The translations under genes and the position numbers were made by a program. Positions 8,047 through 15,992 of a DNA stretch of 41,645 nucleotides are shown here, in pieces. Every line of letters begins with the position of its first letter. Positions within the stretch are counted from its first letter, which is position 1. Source of the stretch: RHKX01 sp964497825 (GTDB taxonomy: Bacteria > Actinomycetota > Thermoleophilia > Solirubrobacterales > 70-9); NCBI GenBank assembly GCA_964497825.1, contig CAZCFA010000021.1, forward strand, positions 1 to 41,645, in the 5' to 3' direction. The notes beneath the pieces were generated by a model. The model worked only from the letters and a program-made list of their open reading frames with translations. It searched no databases and was not told the origin of the DNA.

Positions 8047-9527
8047 TGGAGCTGCCGCGCGACCGGCGGGGCTGGCTGAAGCTGATCGCCGCCGTCGTCG
8101 CGGTGATCGTCGCCTACCAGCTGATCAAGCGGGCGCTGCCCGACTTCGACGCCCAGCGGCTGCTCGAGGACGTGGCCGGCGAGCTCGGCTCCTGGACCTA
8201 CCCGCTCGTGGCGCTGCTGGCGTTCCTCGAGACCGGCGCCTTCGTCGGGCTGATCGCTCCCGGCGAGACCTTCGTCGTGATCGCCGGCGCCGTCGCCGGC
8301 CAGGGCGAGACCTCGGTCGTGCTGACGATCGGGATCGTCTGGCTGGCGGCGTTCCTCGGCGACAGCGCCAGCTACCTGCTCGGCCTCAAGCTCGGCCGCG
8401 ACTTCATCCTCGAGCACGGCCACAGGGTGCGGATCACGCGCGAGCGCTTCGCCCAGGTCGAGAGCTACTTCGAGGCCCACGGCGGCAAGACGATCCTGAT
8501 CGGCCGCTTCATCGGCCTCGTCCGTGCGCTCGCCCCGTTCATCGCCGGCAGCTCGAGGATGCGCTACCGGGCGATGGCCCCCTACAGCATCCTCGGCACC
8601 GGCCTGTGGGCGACGACGTTCACGCTGCTCGGCTACTACGCATCGAAGAACATCGACGCGGTCCTCAGCAGCTCCGAGCACGTGCTGTTGGCCTTCGCCG
8701 CGATCGTCGCGCTGATCGTCGGCGCGATCGTCGCCGTCCGCTACCTGCGGGTGCCGGCCAACCGCGAGCGGGTGCTGGCCTGGATCGAGTCGCGGCCGCT
8801 GCCGCGCCGGCTGCTCGCCTTCGCCCGCCGCCTCTCGCCCCAGGCGCGGTTTCTGGCCGGGCGGGTGACGCCCGGCGACCTCGGGCTCGAGCTCTCGACG
8901 GCGCTCGCCGCGCTCGCCGTCGGCTCCTACGTCTGCATCGCCTACGGCCTGCACGTCGCCGACCTCCCGGGCCCGACGCCGACCGACAGCGCCGCGTTCG
9001 ATCTCTGCGACCGGATCGCGAGCGCCTGGCTGACCGATCTCGCCAAGGCGGTGACGGCGCTCGGATCGACCGCGGCGCTGCTGCTCGTCACGCTCGCCGC
9101 GGCAGGCTGGCTCGCCGCGCGCCGCCACTGGCTCGAGCTGGCGGTCCTGCTCGCCGGGACGCTCGCGGTGCTCGGCGGGACGGCGCTGATCAAGGAGATC
9201 GTCGCCCGCCCGCGCCCGCCCGGCGGGCTGATCGACGCCGACGGCTACTCCTACCCCAGCGGCCACGCCTCGCACTCGGTCATCTATCCCTGGATCGCGC
9301 TGACGATCTCGGTCCGGATCCGCGCCGGGATCTCGCGCGGCACCGCGCTCGTCGTCGCCGGCATCGCGCTGGCCGCGGCGATCGGGCTGAGCCGCGTCTA
9401 TCTTCGCGTCCATTACCTCAGCGACGTCAGCGGCGGCTGGGCCTACGGCGTCTCGGTCTTCGCGCTGCTCGCCGCGATCGCCGTGCTCGTCAGCTACTTC
9501 CGGCAAGATGAAGCAAGTGTCGACTGA
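8046..9527 (+). CDS. DedA (VTT) - PAP2 phosphatase fusion membrane protein
   Basis: A 493-aa protein with two membrane domains. Residues of about 30-210 are a DedA/SNARE-associated domain (FLETGAFVGLIAPGETF and GRFIGLVRALAPFIAGSSRM). Residues of about 290-480 are a PAP2 lipid phosphatase with all three motifs: KEIVARPRP, YPSGHASHS and SRVYLRVHYLSD. DedA proteins flip undecaprenyl phosphate or phospholipids, and PAP2 enzymes dephosphorylate undecaprenyl pyrophosphate or phosphatidic-acid-like lipids. The fusion therefore suggests coupled dephosphorylation and recycling of a lipid carrier. It follows ispE directly, which fits isoprenoid carrier metabolism. The substrate is inferred. Confidence 0.9.
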   Translation: MELPRDRRGWLKLIAAVVAVIVAYQLIKRALPDFDAQRLLEDVAGELGSWTYPLVALLAFLETGAFVGLIAPGETFVVIAGAVAGQGETSVVLTIGIVWLAAFLGDSASYLLGLKLGRDFILEHGHRVRITRERFAQVESYFEAHGGKTILIGRFIGLVRALAPFIAGSSRMRYRAMAPYSILGTGLWATTFTLLGYYASKNIDAVLSSSEHVLLAFAAIVALIVGAIVAVRYLRVPANRERVLAWIESRPLPRRLLAFARRLSPQARFLAGRVTPGDLGLELSTALAALAVGSYVCIAYGLHVADLPGPTPTDSAAFDLCDRIASAWLTDLAKAVTALGSTAALLLVTLAAAGWLAARRHWLELAVLLAGTLAVLGGTALIKEIVARPRPPGGLIDADGYSYPSGHASHSVIYPWIALTISVRIRAGISRGTALVVAGIALAAAIGLSRVYLRVHYLSDVSGGWAYGVSVFALLAAIAVLVSYFRQDEASVD

Positions 9528-9738
9528 GATCCTGATCTTCGGCGGCGCCGGCCTGATCTGCCTGCTCGCGTTCGGCGGGCTGATCCTCGCGCCCGCGGTC
9601 GGGTCGTTCTCGCGCGCCTGGGAGAAGCTGACCGCCGCCGCGCTCTCGTTCGTGGTGCTGGTCGCCCTGGTCGGGATCGGCATCGCGGTCGGCATCGCGA
9701 TCGTCTATTTCTGGCCCGACATCTCGGCCTGGTTCTGA
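9508..9738 (+). CDS. Small two-helix membrane protein
   Basis: A 76-aa hydrophobic protein with two predicted transmembrane helices (about 8-30 and 45-70) and a short loop (SFSRAWEKL) between them. It overlaps the end of the DedA-PAP2 gene by 20 bp in another frame, so it is probably co-translated and may partner that protein. I recognise no family. Overlap and composition support it as real, but no motif does. Confidence 0.6.
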   Translation: MKQVSTEILIFGGAGLICLLAFGGLILAPAVGSFSRAWEKLTAAALSFVVLVALVGIGIAVGIAIVYFWPDISAWF

Positions 9739-9770
9739 GCGACGGCCGCGTTCGGTCGCGGCGACCGCCG

Positions 9771-9776
9771 TACTAT
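9771..9776 (+). promoter_or_regulatory. -10-like hexamer TACTAT
   Basis: It lies 6 nt before the GTG at 9783. This spacing puts the transcription start at or near the start codon. Confidence 0.45.
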
Positions 9777-9782
9777 CCGCGC

Positions 9783-11036
9783 GTGGGCGCCGGCAGCAGG
9801 CCGAAAGCGCGAACGGGCTCGGCGAAGCCCGCTGCGAAGCCGAAGGGCGGCCTCGATGCGCTCTCGGAGGCGATCGAGTCCGGGGCCGGGCTGCCGGCCG
9901 TGGCGCGCGCCGCCGCCGCCGCGCTCGGCGCCAGCGTCGCGGTGATCGATCGCTCCAGCGCGGTGCTCGCGGTCGCCGCCGGCTCGGGCGCCGAGGAGCA
10001 GAAGCTGCTCGAGCTCGGCGCCGGGGTCGAGCAGCTCGAGCTGCGGGTCGCCGACGCCGCCGTCGGCGAGCTCCGTTACCGCCCGCGCGGCGGCGGCGAG
10101 GCCTCGCTCGGGGCGCTGCGGATGGTCGCGACGATGCTCGCGCTCGAGGTCGAGCGCGCCCGCGCCCCCACCTGGGCCAGCGACGACGCCGCCCGCGACC
10201 TCGTCTGTGCGGTGCTGGCGCGCGAGCTCGCCGGCGGCGCCGAGATCGAGGCCCGCGCGGCCGAGCTCGGCGCCGAGCTCGGCGCCGGCGCCGGCGTCGT
10301 GATCGCCCGTGCCGCACCGGGCTCGGCCCAGAGCGGCGACTGGCGCGCGCGGCTGCTGACCCTGGCGCTGCGGGCGGTGCGCTCGGGGTCGAGCGGAGCG
10401 CTGGCGGCGATCCTCGACGAGGATGCCGTCCACGGCGAGGTCGCCCTCGTCCTGCCCGCCGCCGACGCCGAGCGGATCGAGCGCGCGGCGCGCGCGGTCG
10501 CGGAGGAGCTGCGCTCGTCGCTGCCGGGGTTCGCGACCACGGTCGGCTTCAGCCGCCACTGCCCCGACCCGGCGCAGATCCACCGCGCCGGCAAGGAGGC
10601 GCTGCTCGCCGTCAACGTCGCCGCCGCCGACGGGCGCACGCTGCTCGCCTTCGAGCTGACCGGCTCCTACCGGCTGCTGCTGCCGGCGATGAGCGAGGAC
10701 CCGGCCGAGCTCGAGCGCTTCTTCGACGAGACGATCGCGCCGCTGGCCGCCTACGACGAGCAGTACGAGACCGAGCTCGTCGCCACCGTCCAGGCCTATC
10801 TCGACAACGACGCCAGCGTCACCACGACCGCCGAGACGCTGTTCACCCACCGCCACACCGTCCGCTACCGGCTCGAGCGCGTGCGCGAGCTCAGCGGCCA
10901 CGACCTGAGCTCGACCGAGGGCCGCGAGAAGCTCGGCCTCGGCCTGAAGGCGATGCGGGTGCTCGGCATCGCCGCCCCCGCCGGCCCGGCGCAGGAGCCG
11001 GGCGCCCAGGGCGGTCGCGCCAAGCGCGGGGAGTAG
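9783..11036 (+). CDS. PucR/CdaR-family transcriptional regulator
   Basis: A 417-aa regulator. A short basic N-terminus is followed by a GAF-like sensor region (about 30-130), a GGDEF-related middle domain (about 150-290, containing FATTVGFSRHC), and a PucR-type HTH near the C-terminus (VQAYLDNDASVTTTAETLF, then HRHTVRYRLERV, about residues 340-370). Such proteins control catabolic or stress genes, often in response to small ligands. The ligand and targets cannot be read here. It is transcribed alone, with its own -10, and its neighbours give no regulon hint. The GTG start is chosen from the hexamer spacing. Confidence 0.85.
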   Translation: MGAGSRPKARTGSAKPAAKPKGGLDALSEAIESGAGLPAVARAAAAALGASVAVIDRSSAVLAVAAGSGAEEQKLLELGAGVEQLELRVADAAVGELRYRPRGGGEASLGALRMVATMLALEVERARAPTWASDDAARDLVCAVLARELAGGAEIEARAAELGAELGAGAGVVIARAAPGSAQSGDWRARLLTLALRAVRSGSSGALAAILDEDAVHGEVALVLPAADAERIERAARAVAEELRSSLPGFATTVGFSRHCPDPAQIHRAGKEALLAVNVAAADGRTLLAFELTGSYRLLLPAMSEDPAELERFFDETIAPLAAYDEQYETELVATVQAYLDNDASVTTTAETLFTHRHTVRYRLERVRELSGHDLSSTEGREKLGLGLKAMRVLGIAAPAGPAQEPGAQGGRAKRGE

Positions 11037-11107
11037 GGCGTGCGTACCGGCGACCGTGTCAGGCCAACTTGCCCACCGGGCGATTTCCATGCACGCTGCT
11101 GGTCTAG

Positions 11108-11181
11108 TTCCGGGGCGAGGATTCGAACCCCGGCCTCGGCATCCAAAGTGCCGCGTGACTAGCCAACTACACCACCCCGGA
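11108..11181 (-). tRNA. tRNA-Gln (anticodon UUG)
   Basis: Read on the minus strand this is a full cloverleaf of 74 nt. The acceptor stem pairs tccgggg with ccccgga. The D arm has gtg/cac with GTTGG in the loop. The anticodon stem cggca/tgccg encloses loop CTTTGGA, giving anticodon TTG. The T arm is cgggg/cctcg with loop TTCGAAT. CCA is not encoded; the discriminator base is A. A single UUG tRNA can read CAA and, by wobble, CAG. Confidence 0.95.
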
Positions 11182-11196
11182 CCGGATCGTGGGCCG

Positions 11197-11202
11197 AGTC
11201 TA
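11197..11202 (-). promoter_or_regulatory. -10-like hexamer TAGACT before tRNA-Gln
   Basis: It reads TAGACT on the minus strand, 15 nt before the tRNA 5' end. No good -35 is visible. Confidence 0.4.
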
Positions 11203-11234
11203 ATCCGTCCGGGTGGCGAACTAATGTTCGCCCC

Positions 11235-11478
11235 ATGCCCGGGTATTCACGAGAACAAGCGCAGGAAGCAATCAGGGTGTCTCGGAGCTGCTCCGAGGCG
11301 CTTGAGTCCGGCACGAGCCTCGAATGGTCCGTACGAGCGGCTGCTCGATGAGATCGAGGCGACGAACTACTCGGCCGTGGGCCGCAAGTACGGAGTCAGC
11401 GATAACGCCGTTCGCAAATGGCTGCGCTGGTACGAGGCGGAGCGGACGCGGCGCGAAGGCGACGATCACGCCGCCTGA
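11235..11478 (+). pseudogene. Collapsed remnant of an HNH/HTH protein
   Basis: Two ends of one protein family lie in two frames. ATG 11235 opens MPGYSREQAQEAIRVSRSCS, a start I know from actinobacterial and phage HNH proteins. That frame then runs off and stops at 11349-11351. About 60 bases in, the +1 frame gives PRRLSPARASNGPYERLL and then YSAVGRKYGVSDNAVRKWLR, the C-terminal helix-turn-helix of the same family, ending at 11478. The central roughly 130-150 codons, with the HNH and zinc-finger parts, are absent. Both frames can be read through ccgaggcgctt (SEAL and PRRL), so deletion between short matching sequences is a likely cause. It lies beside tRNA-Gln. A translated short HTH peptide cannot be excluded. 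Family memory, not a search, is the basis. Confidence 0.65.
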
Positions 11479-11498
11479 CCGCGGCGCGCGCTCGCCAA

Positions 11499-11504
11499 TA
11501 CGAT
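11499..11504 (+). promoter_or_regulatory. -10-like hexamer TACGAT before glmU
   Basis: It lies 6 nt before the glmU GTG at 11511. It supports this GTG over the nearby ATG at 11502, which is in another frame. Confidence 0.45.
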
Positions 11505-11510
11505 GCTCCC

Positions 11511-12905
11511 GTGAGCGCGCCGACCGTGCTGATCATGGCCGCCGGTCAGGGGACGCGGATGCGGTCCGCGATCCCGAAGGTGCTGCACCCGGTCTGCGGG
11601 CGGGCGCTGGTCGGCTGGCCGATCGCGGCCGCGCGCGAGGCGGGCGCGGGGCGGATCGCGGTGGTCGTCTCGCCCGACCGCGACATCAGCGGCGCGCTGC
11701 CCGAGGACGTCGAGGCGCTGCCGCAGCCCGAGGCCGACGGCACCGGCGGCGCGCTGCGGGCGGCGGCGGCGCTGGTCGAGCGGTCGGCGACCGTGATCGT
11801 GCTCTCCGGCGACGTACCCCTGGTCTCGGCCGAGCTGATCGCCGCGATCGCGGCGACGCACGAGCGCGAGGGCGCCGCCGCGACCGTGGTCACCGCCGTG
11901 CTCGCCGACCCCGGCTCCTACGGCCGCGTCGTCCGCGGCGCCGGCGAGGAGGTCGAGCGGATCGTCGAGGCCAAGGCCGCGGGCGACGCGACGCCCGAGG
12001 AGCTGGCGCTGAGCGAGATCAACGCCGGCATCTACGTCTTCGACGGCCCGGCGCTTGCCGCGGCGCTGCCGCGGCTCGGCAACGACAACGCCCAGGGCGA
12101 GTACTACCTGCCCGACGTGCTGCCGCTGCTGCGGGCCGACGGCGGCCGCGTCGTCGCCCACGTCTCCGCCGACCCGGACGTGGTCCTCGGCGTCAACTCG
12201 CGCGTTGACCTGGCCCTGGTCGAGGCCGTCGCGCGGCGCCGGATCCTCGAGCGCCACATGCTCGCCGGGGTGACGATCGTCGATCCCGGCGCGACCTGGA
12301 TCGAGGTCGGCTCCGAGATCGCCCCCGACACCCGGATCGAGCCCGGCACGACGCTGATCGGCGCCTGCGCGATCGGCTCCGGCTCGGTGATCGGCCCGCA
12401 GACGACGCTGATCGACTCGCGGATCGGCGAGGAGGCGCGGGTGCCGCACTCCTACCTGGTCGAGTGCGCGGTCGGCGACCGCTGCACGGTCGGGCCGTTC
12501 GCCTACCTGCGGCCGAAGGCCGAGCTCGGCGCCGGCGCCAAGGCGGGAACGTTCGTCGAGATCAAGAACTCGCGGATCGGCCCCGGCAGCAAGGTCCCGC
12601 ACCTGTCCTACATCGGCGACGCCGACGTCGGCGCCGGCGCCAACCTCGGCGCAGCGACGATCACCGCCAACTACGACGGCTTCACGAAGAGCCGGACGAC
12701 GATCGGCGCCGGCGTCCGCACCGGCGTCGACACGACGTTGATCGCGCCGGTCGAGCTCGGCGATTCCGCCTACACTGGCGCCGGCTCGGTGATCGCCGAG
12801 GACGTCCCCGCCGGGGCGCTCGGGATCAGCCGCGCCGGACAGGCCAACGTCGAGGGCTACGCCGAGCGCAAGGCGAGCACCGCGAAGGAGAAGGACTCCG
12901 AGTGA
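11511..12905 (+). CDS. glmU: Bifunctional GlmU (glucosamine-1-P acetyltransferase / GlcNAc-1-P uridylyltransferase)
   Basis: A 464-aa enzyme making UDP-GlcNAc for peptidoglycan and other glycans. The uridylyltransferase domain (about 1-230) starts with LIMAAGQGTRMRS and carries LSGDVPLV and GEYYLPDVLP. The left-handed beta-helix acetyltransferase domain (about 250-450) has isoleucine-patch hexapeptides and the conserved NLGAATITANYDG segment. The GTG at 11511 is chosen because GlmU proteins begin just before the nucleotide motif and a -10 hexamer precedes it. The stop overlaps the prs start (GTGA). Confidence 0.96.
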   Translation: MSAPTVLIMAAGQGTRMRSAIPKVLHPVCGRALVGWPIAAAREAGAGRIAVVVSPDRDISGALPEDVEALPQPEADGTGGALRAAAALVERSATVIVLSGDVPLVSAELIAAIAATHEREGAAATVVTAVLADPGSYGRVVRGAGEEVERIVEAKAAGDATPEELALSEINAGIYVFDGPALAAALPRLGNDNAQGEYYLPDVLPLLRADGGRVVAHVSADPDVVLGVNSRVDLALVEAVARRRILERHMLAGVTIVDPGATWIEVGSEIAPDTRIEPGTTLIGACAIGSGSVIGPQTTLIDSRIGEEARVPHSYLVECAVGDRCTVGPFAYLRPKAELGAGAKAGTFVEIKNSRIGPGSKVPHLSYIGDADVGAGANLGAATITANYDGFTKSRTTIGAGVRTGVDTTLIAPVELGDSAYTGAGSVIAEDVPAGALGISRAGQANVEGYAERKASTAKEKDSE

Positions 12906-13975
12906 GCGACGTCAAGACGGTGACGCTGAGCCATCCGCCGGGCGAGCTGGAACCTTTGCAGCACCCGCACGTGCTCAGCTCGATCCCCCAGGACTACACG
13001 AAACGGCTGATGGTCTTCGGCGGCCGCTCCTCGGGCGAGCTCGCCGCCAAGATCGCGACCAAGCTCGACGTCGACCTCGGCCAGGTGACGCTGAAGACGT
13101 TCGAGAACGGCGAGGTCTACTGCCGCTACGAGGAGTCGATCCGCGGCGCCGACGTCTTCATCGTCCAGTCGACGGCGGCCAACCTGAAGGCGGGGATGAC
13201 GCCCAACGACGCGCTGATGGAGCTCGCCTGCATGATCGACGCCGCGCAGGGGGCCTCCGCGCACCGGATCATCGCCGTCATGCCCTGGTACGGCTACGCC
13301 CGCCAGGACAAGAAGTCGCTGCCGCGCGAGCCGATCTCGGCCCGCGTCGTCGCCCGCACGCTCGAGGCGATCGGCGCCGACCGGGTGCTGACGATGGACC
13401 TGCACGCCGGCCAGGTCCAGGGCTTCTTCGAGATCCCCGTCGATCACATGACGGCGATGCCGATGCTGACGCAGTGGTTCATCGACCAGCACTTCGACGA
13501 GGAGCTGGTGATCGTCAGCCCCGACGCCGGCCGGGTCAAGGTCGCCCGCAACTTCGCCCGCAAGGTCGGCACCCACTGGGCGGTGATGGAGAAGGAGCGG
13601 CCCGCGCAGCAGGTCGCCGAGATCGGCTACGTCGTCGGCGAGGTCAAGGGCAAGACCGCGGTCCTCGTCGACGACATGATCGACACCGCCGGCACGCTCT
13701 GCGCGGCGGCGAAGACGGTGCTCGACGAGGGCGCCGCCAAGGTGATCGCCTGCGCCACCCACGGCGTCTTCAGCGGTCCCGCCTTCGAGCGGCTCGCCTA
13801 CGAGAGCTCGCGGATCGAGCGGATCGTCGTCACCGACACGATCCCGCTCGCCGACGGCGCCCCCGACAACATCGTCCAGCTCTCGGCCGCGCAGACGCTC
13901 GCCGACAGCATTCGCCGGATCTTCACCGACGACTCGGTCTCCGAGATCTTCGCCGGCGAGAACCAGCTGTTCTGA
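12902..13975 (+). CDS. prs: Ribose-phosphate pyrophosphokinase
   Basis: A 357-aa PRPP synthetase making PRPP from ribose-5-phosphate and ATP for nucleotide, His and Trp synthesis. Visible motifs are MPWYGYARQDKK (ATP and catalytic region), DLHAGQVQGFF, and the PRPP-binding loop VLVDDMIDTAGTL. It is about 30 residues longer at the N-terminus than usual. The GTG at 12902 overlaps the glmU stop, but MVFGGRSSGEL at about residue 35 is where most family members begin, so a later start is possible. glmU-prs adjacency is conserved in Gram-positive bacteria. Confidence 0.95.
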   Translation: MSDVKTVTLSHPPGELEPLQHPHVLSSIPQDYTKRLMVFGGRSSGELAAKIATKLDVDLGQVTLKTFENGEVYCRYEESIRGADVFIVQSTAANLKAGMTPNDALMELACMIDAAQGASAHRIIAVMPWYGYARQDKKSLPREPISARVVARTLEAIGADRVLTMDLHAGQVQGFFEIPVDHMTAMPMLTQWFIDQHFDEELVIVSPDAGRVKVARNFARKVGTHWAVMEKERPAQQVAEIGYVVGEVKGKTAVLVDDMIDTAGTLCAAAKTVLDEGAAKVIACATHGVFSGPAFERLAYESSRIERIVVTDTIPLADGAPDNIVQLSAAQTLADSIRRIFTDDSVSEIFAGENQLF

Positions 13976-14088
13976 CGGCGCGCGGGCGTGCCTGACGGCA
14001 CCCGGCGCCGGTCCGCGGGCAACCCAGCCCCGCGGACCGTCACCGTGCACCGCCAGCCCCCGCCCGCGCACTCGTCGGAACGGCCGAC

Positions 14089-14094
14089 TAGGTT
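14089..14094 (+). promoter_or_regulatory. -10-like hexamer TAGGTT
   Basis: It lies 7 nt before the GTG at 14102 and supports that start for the transporter gene. Confidence 0.45.
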
Positions 14095-14101
14095 TCCGCC
14101 C

Positions 14102-15667
14102 GTGGCCGAGGAGACCACGGACGGCGAACAGCTCGCGCCCGGCACCAGGACGGCGCTGGTGGCGATGGCGCTCGGCGTCTTCGTGATCGCCAACGACTTC
14201 ACCGCGCTCAACGTCGCGCTGCCGGCGATCGAGCACGACTTCAACGTCGACGTCGGCAGCGTGCAGTGGGTGATCAACGCCTACGCGCTCGTCTTCGGGA
14301 TGGCGATCGTCTCCGGCGGCCGGCTCGCCGACATGTTCGGCCGCAAGCGGGTCTTCTTCATCGGCTCGGCGCTGTTCGCCGGCTTCTCGGCGCTCGGCGC
14401 GCTCGCCCCGGGCCTCGACGTCCTGATCCTCGCCCGGGTCGGGATGGGGATCGGCGGGGCGCTGATGTGGCCGGCGATCCTCGGGATGACGTTCGCGGCG
14501 CTGCCCGAGTCGCGGGCCGGCCTCGCCGGCGGCCTGATCCTCGGCGTCGCCGGCGTCGGCAACGCGGTCGGCCCGCTGCTCGGCGGCGCCCTGACCGAGG
14601 CGATCGACTGGCGGATGATCTTCGTCCTCAACGTGCCGGTGACCGCGATCGCGGTCCTCGTCACCGCCCGCAAGGTCCACCAGCGGCAGCAGCTCGCCTC
14701 CGAGCGCATCGACTACGCCGGCATCGCGACGATCTCGGCCGGCCTCGTGCTGCTGCTGCTGGCGATGGACCAGGCCGCCGACTGGGGCTGGGGCGACGCG
14801 CGCGTGATCGCGATGCTGCTCGTCGCGGCGCTGCTGCTGGTCGCCTTCGTCGCGATCGAGCGCCGGGCCGGCGAGCGGGCGCTGATCCCGCGCGCGGTGA
14901 TCGCCAACCGGCGCTTCCGCACCACCTGCCTGGTGATCCTGCTGATGTCGGCGGTGTTCTTCACGGCGGTCCTCTACGTGCCCCAGTTCCTCGAGAAGAT
15001 CCTCGGCTACAGCGCGATCGAGGCCGGCGTCGGGATGCTGCCGATGATGGCTTCGTTCGCGATCACGTCGTTCGTCGCCGGACCCCTGTACGAGCGGATC
15101 GGGATGCGGGTCGCGATCGCGGCCGGCGCCGGGCTGATCGCCGCCGGCCAGCTGCTGCTGGCGCTGATGATCGGCCCCGGCGCCGGGATCGGTTCGCTGA
15201 TCCCGGGCCTGATCGTGATCGGCACCGGCTGCGGGATGTTCTACCCGTCGATCACCACCGCCGCGGTCGACTCGGTCGGGACCGCGCGCGCCAGCCTCGC
15301 CGGCGGCATCGTCTACATGTTCCAGATCGCCGGCGGCGCGGTCGGGCTCGGGCTCTCGACGGCGATCTTCACCTCGGCCTCCGAAAGCAGGCTCGGCAGC
15401 GACGCCGCCGCCGCCGCCGGCGTCGATCTGACCGCGCACCAGCAGGCGGTCCTGCACGGCGACCTCGCCGGCACCGACGCCGCGGCCGCGGCGCTCCAGC
15501 AGCTGCCCGCCGACGCGGTCGAGCGGATCCAGTCGATCATCAGCGATTCGTTCGCCGCCGGCGTGCAGACCTGCTTCGTCGTCGTCGCGGCGATCGCGGT
15601 GGCGGGCTTCCTCGTCGCGGTCGGGGTCCTCGGCCGCACCCCGGATCCGGTGCCGGCCGCCGAATAG
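14102..15667 (+). CDS. MFS drug/proton antiporter, EmrB/QacA (DHA2) type
   Basis: A 521-aa inner-membrane exporter with about 14 hydrophobic segments. MFS motif A is seen as GGRLADMFGRKRVF. The N-terminal helix ALGVFVIANDFTALNVALPAIE is the usual DHA2 beginning, with an acidic Asp in the first helix. Members expel cationic or amphipathic compounds using the proton gradient. The substrate is unknown. An open frame extends 38 codons upstream, but the GTG at 14102 is preferred because of its -10 spacing and because the upstream stretch is Pro/Arg-rich and unlike a transporter. Confidence 0.9.
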   Translation: MAEETTDGEQLAPGTRTALVAMALGVFVIANDFTALNVALPAIEHDFNVDVGSVQWVINAYALVFGMAIVSGGRLADMFGRKRVFFIGSALFAGFSALGALAPGLDVLILARVGMGIGGALMWPAILGMTFAALPESRAGLAGGLILGVAGVGNAVGPLLGGALTEAIDWRMIFVLNVPVTAIAVLVTARKVHQRQQLASERIDYAGIATISAGLVLLLLAMDQAADWGWGDARVIAMLLVAALLLVAFVAIERRAGERALIPRAVIANRRFRTTCLVILLMSAVFFTAVLYVPQFLEKILGYSAIEAGVGMLPMMASFAITSFVAGPLYERIGMRVAIAAGAGLIAAGQLLLALMIGPGAGIGSLIPGLIVIGTGCGMFYPSITTAAVDSVGTARASLAGGIVYMFQIAGGAVGLGLSTAIFTSASESRLGSDAAAAAGVDLTAHQQAVLHGDLAGTDAAAAALQQLPADAVERIQSIISDSFAAGVQTCFVVVAAIAVAGFLVAVGVLGRTPDPVPAAE

Positions 15668-15670
15668 GGT
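15665..15670 (+). promoter_or_regulatory. -10-like hexamer TAGGGT
   Basis: It lies 7 nt before the GTG at 15678. It favours that start over the GTG at 15669, which overlaps the hexamer. Confidence 0.45.
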
Positions 15671-15677
15671 GTCGGGC

Positions 15678-15992
15678 GTGAGCCGTTCGACCCTCGAGTG
15701 GTACGAGCAGATCGCGAGGGGCCTGCTCTGGGCCGCGGCTGTGGTCTTCGTCCTCGCCGTGATCGCCGCGATCCTGATCGCCGGCTCCGACGAGGCGCTG
15801 CCGCCGTTCGAGGACGTCGAGCGCCAGGGCCGCGGCGTCGCCGCGCTCGCCTCGCTCGCCTGGGGCGTGACCGCGGCCGGGGTCCTGGTCGCGCTCGGGG
15901 CGATCCTGCGGCTGCTCGTCAGCGAGCGGCTCGCGCGGCTCGAGCCCGCGGCGGGGCCGCCGCGCCGCGAAGACGACGACGAGCGCGAGTGA
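15678..15992 (+). CDS. Small membrane protein with two helices
   Basis: A 104-aa protein that I do not recognise. It has a short amphipathic start (STLEWYEQIARGLL), a transmembrane helix (about 15-35), an acidic loop (FEDVERQGRG), a second helix (about 55-75) and a charged tail ending in DDDERE. Its stop overlaps the next start (GTGA), so it is probably co-translated with the phosphodiesterase-like gene. The start was chosen from the -10 spacing. Confidence 0.6.
   Translation: MSRSTLEWYEQIARGLLWAAAVVFVLAVIAAILIAGSDEALPPFEDVERQGRGVAALASLAWGVTAAGVLVALGAILRLLVSERLARLEPAAGPPRREDDDERE

Noticed and set aside
7239..9695. Minus-strand open frame of about 800 codons opposite ispE and the DedA-PAP2 gene
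   Set aside because: It is a shadow of two clear genes.
11056..11478. A 140-codon + strand open frame taken as an intact gene
   Set aside because: Its first half runs antisense through the tRNA-Gln gene. Only the last 60 or so codons resemble a protein family, and the matching N-terminus is in another frame.
15669..15677. GTG at 15669 as the start of the small membrane protein
   Set aside because: It overlaps the TAGGGT hexamer; the GTG at 15678 has the spacing seen before many other genes.
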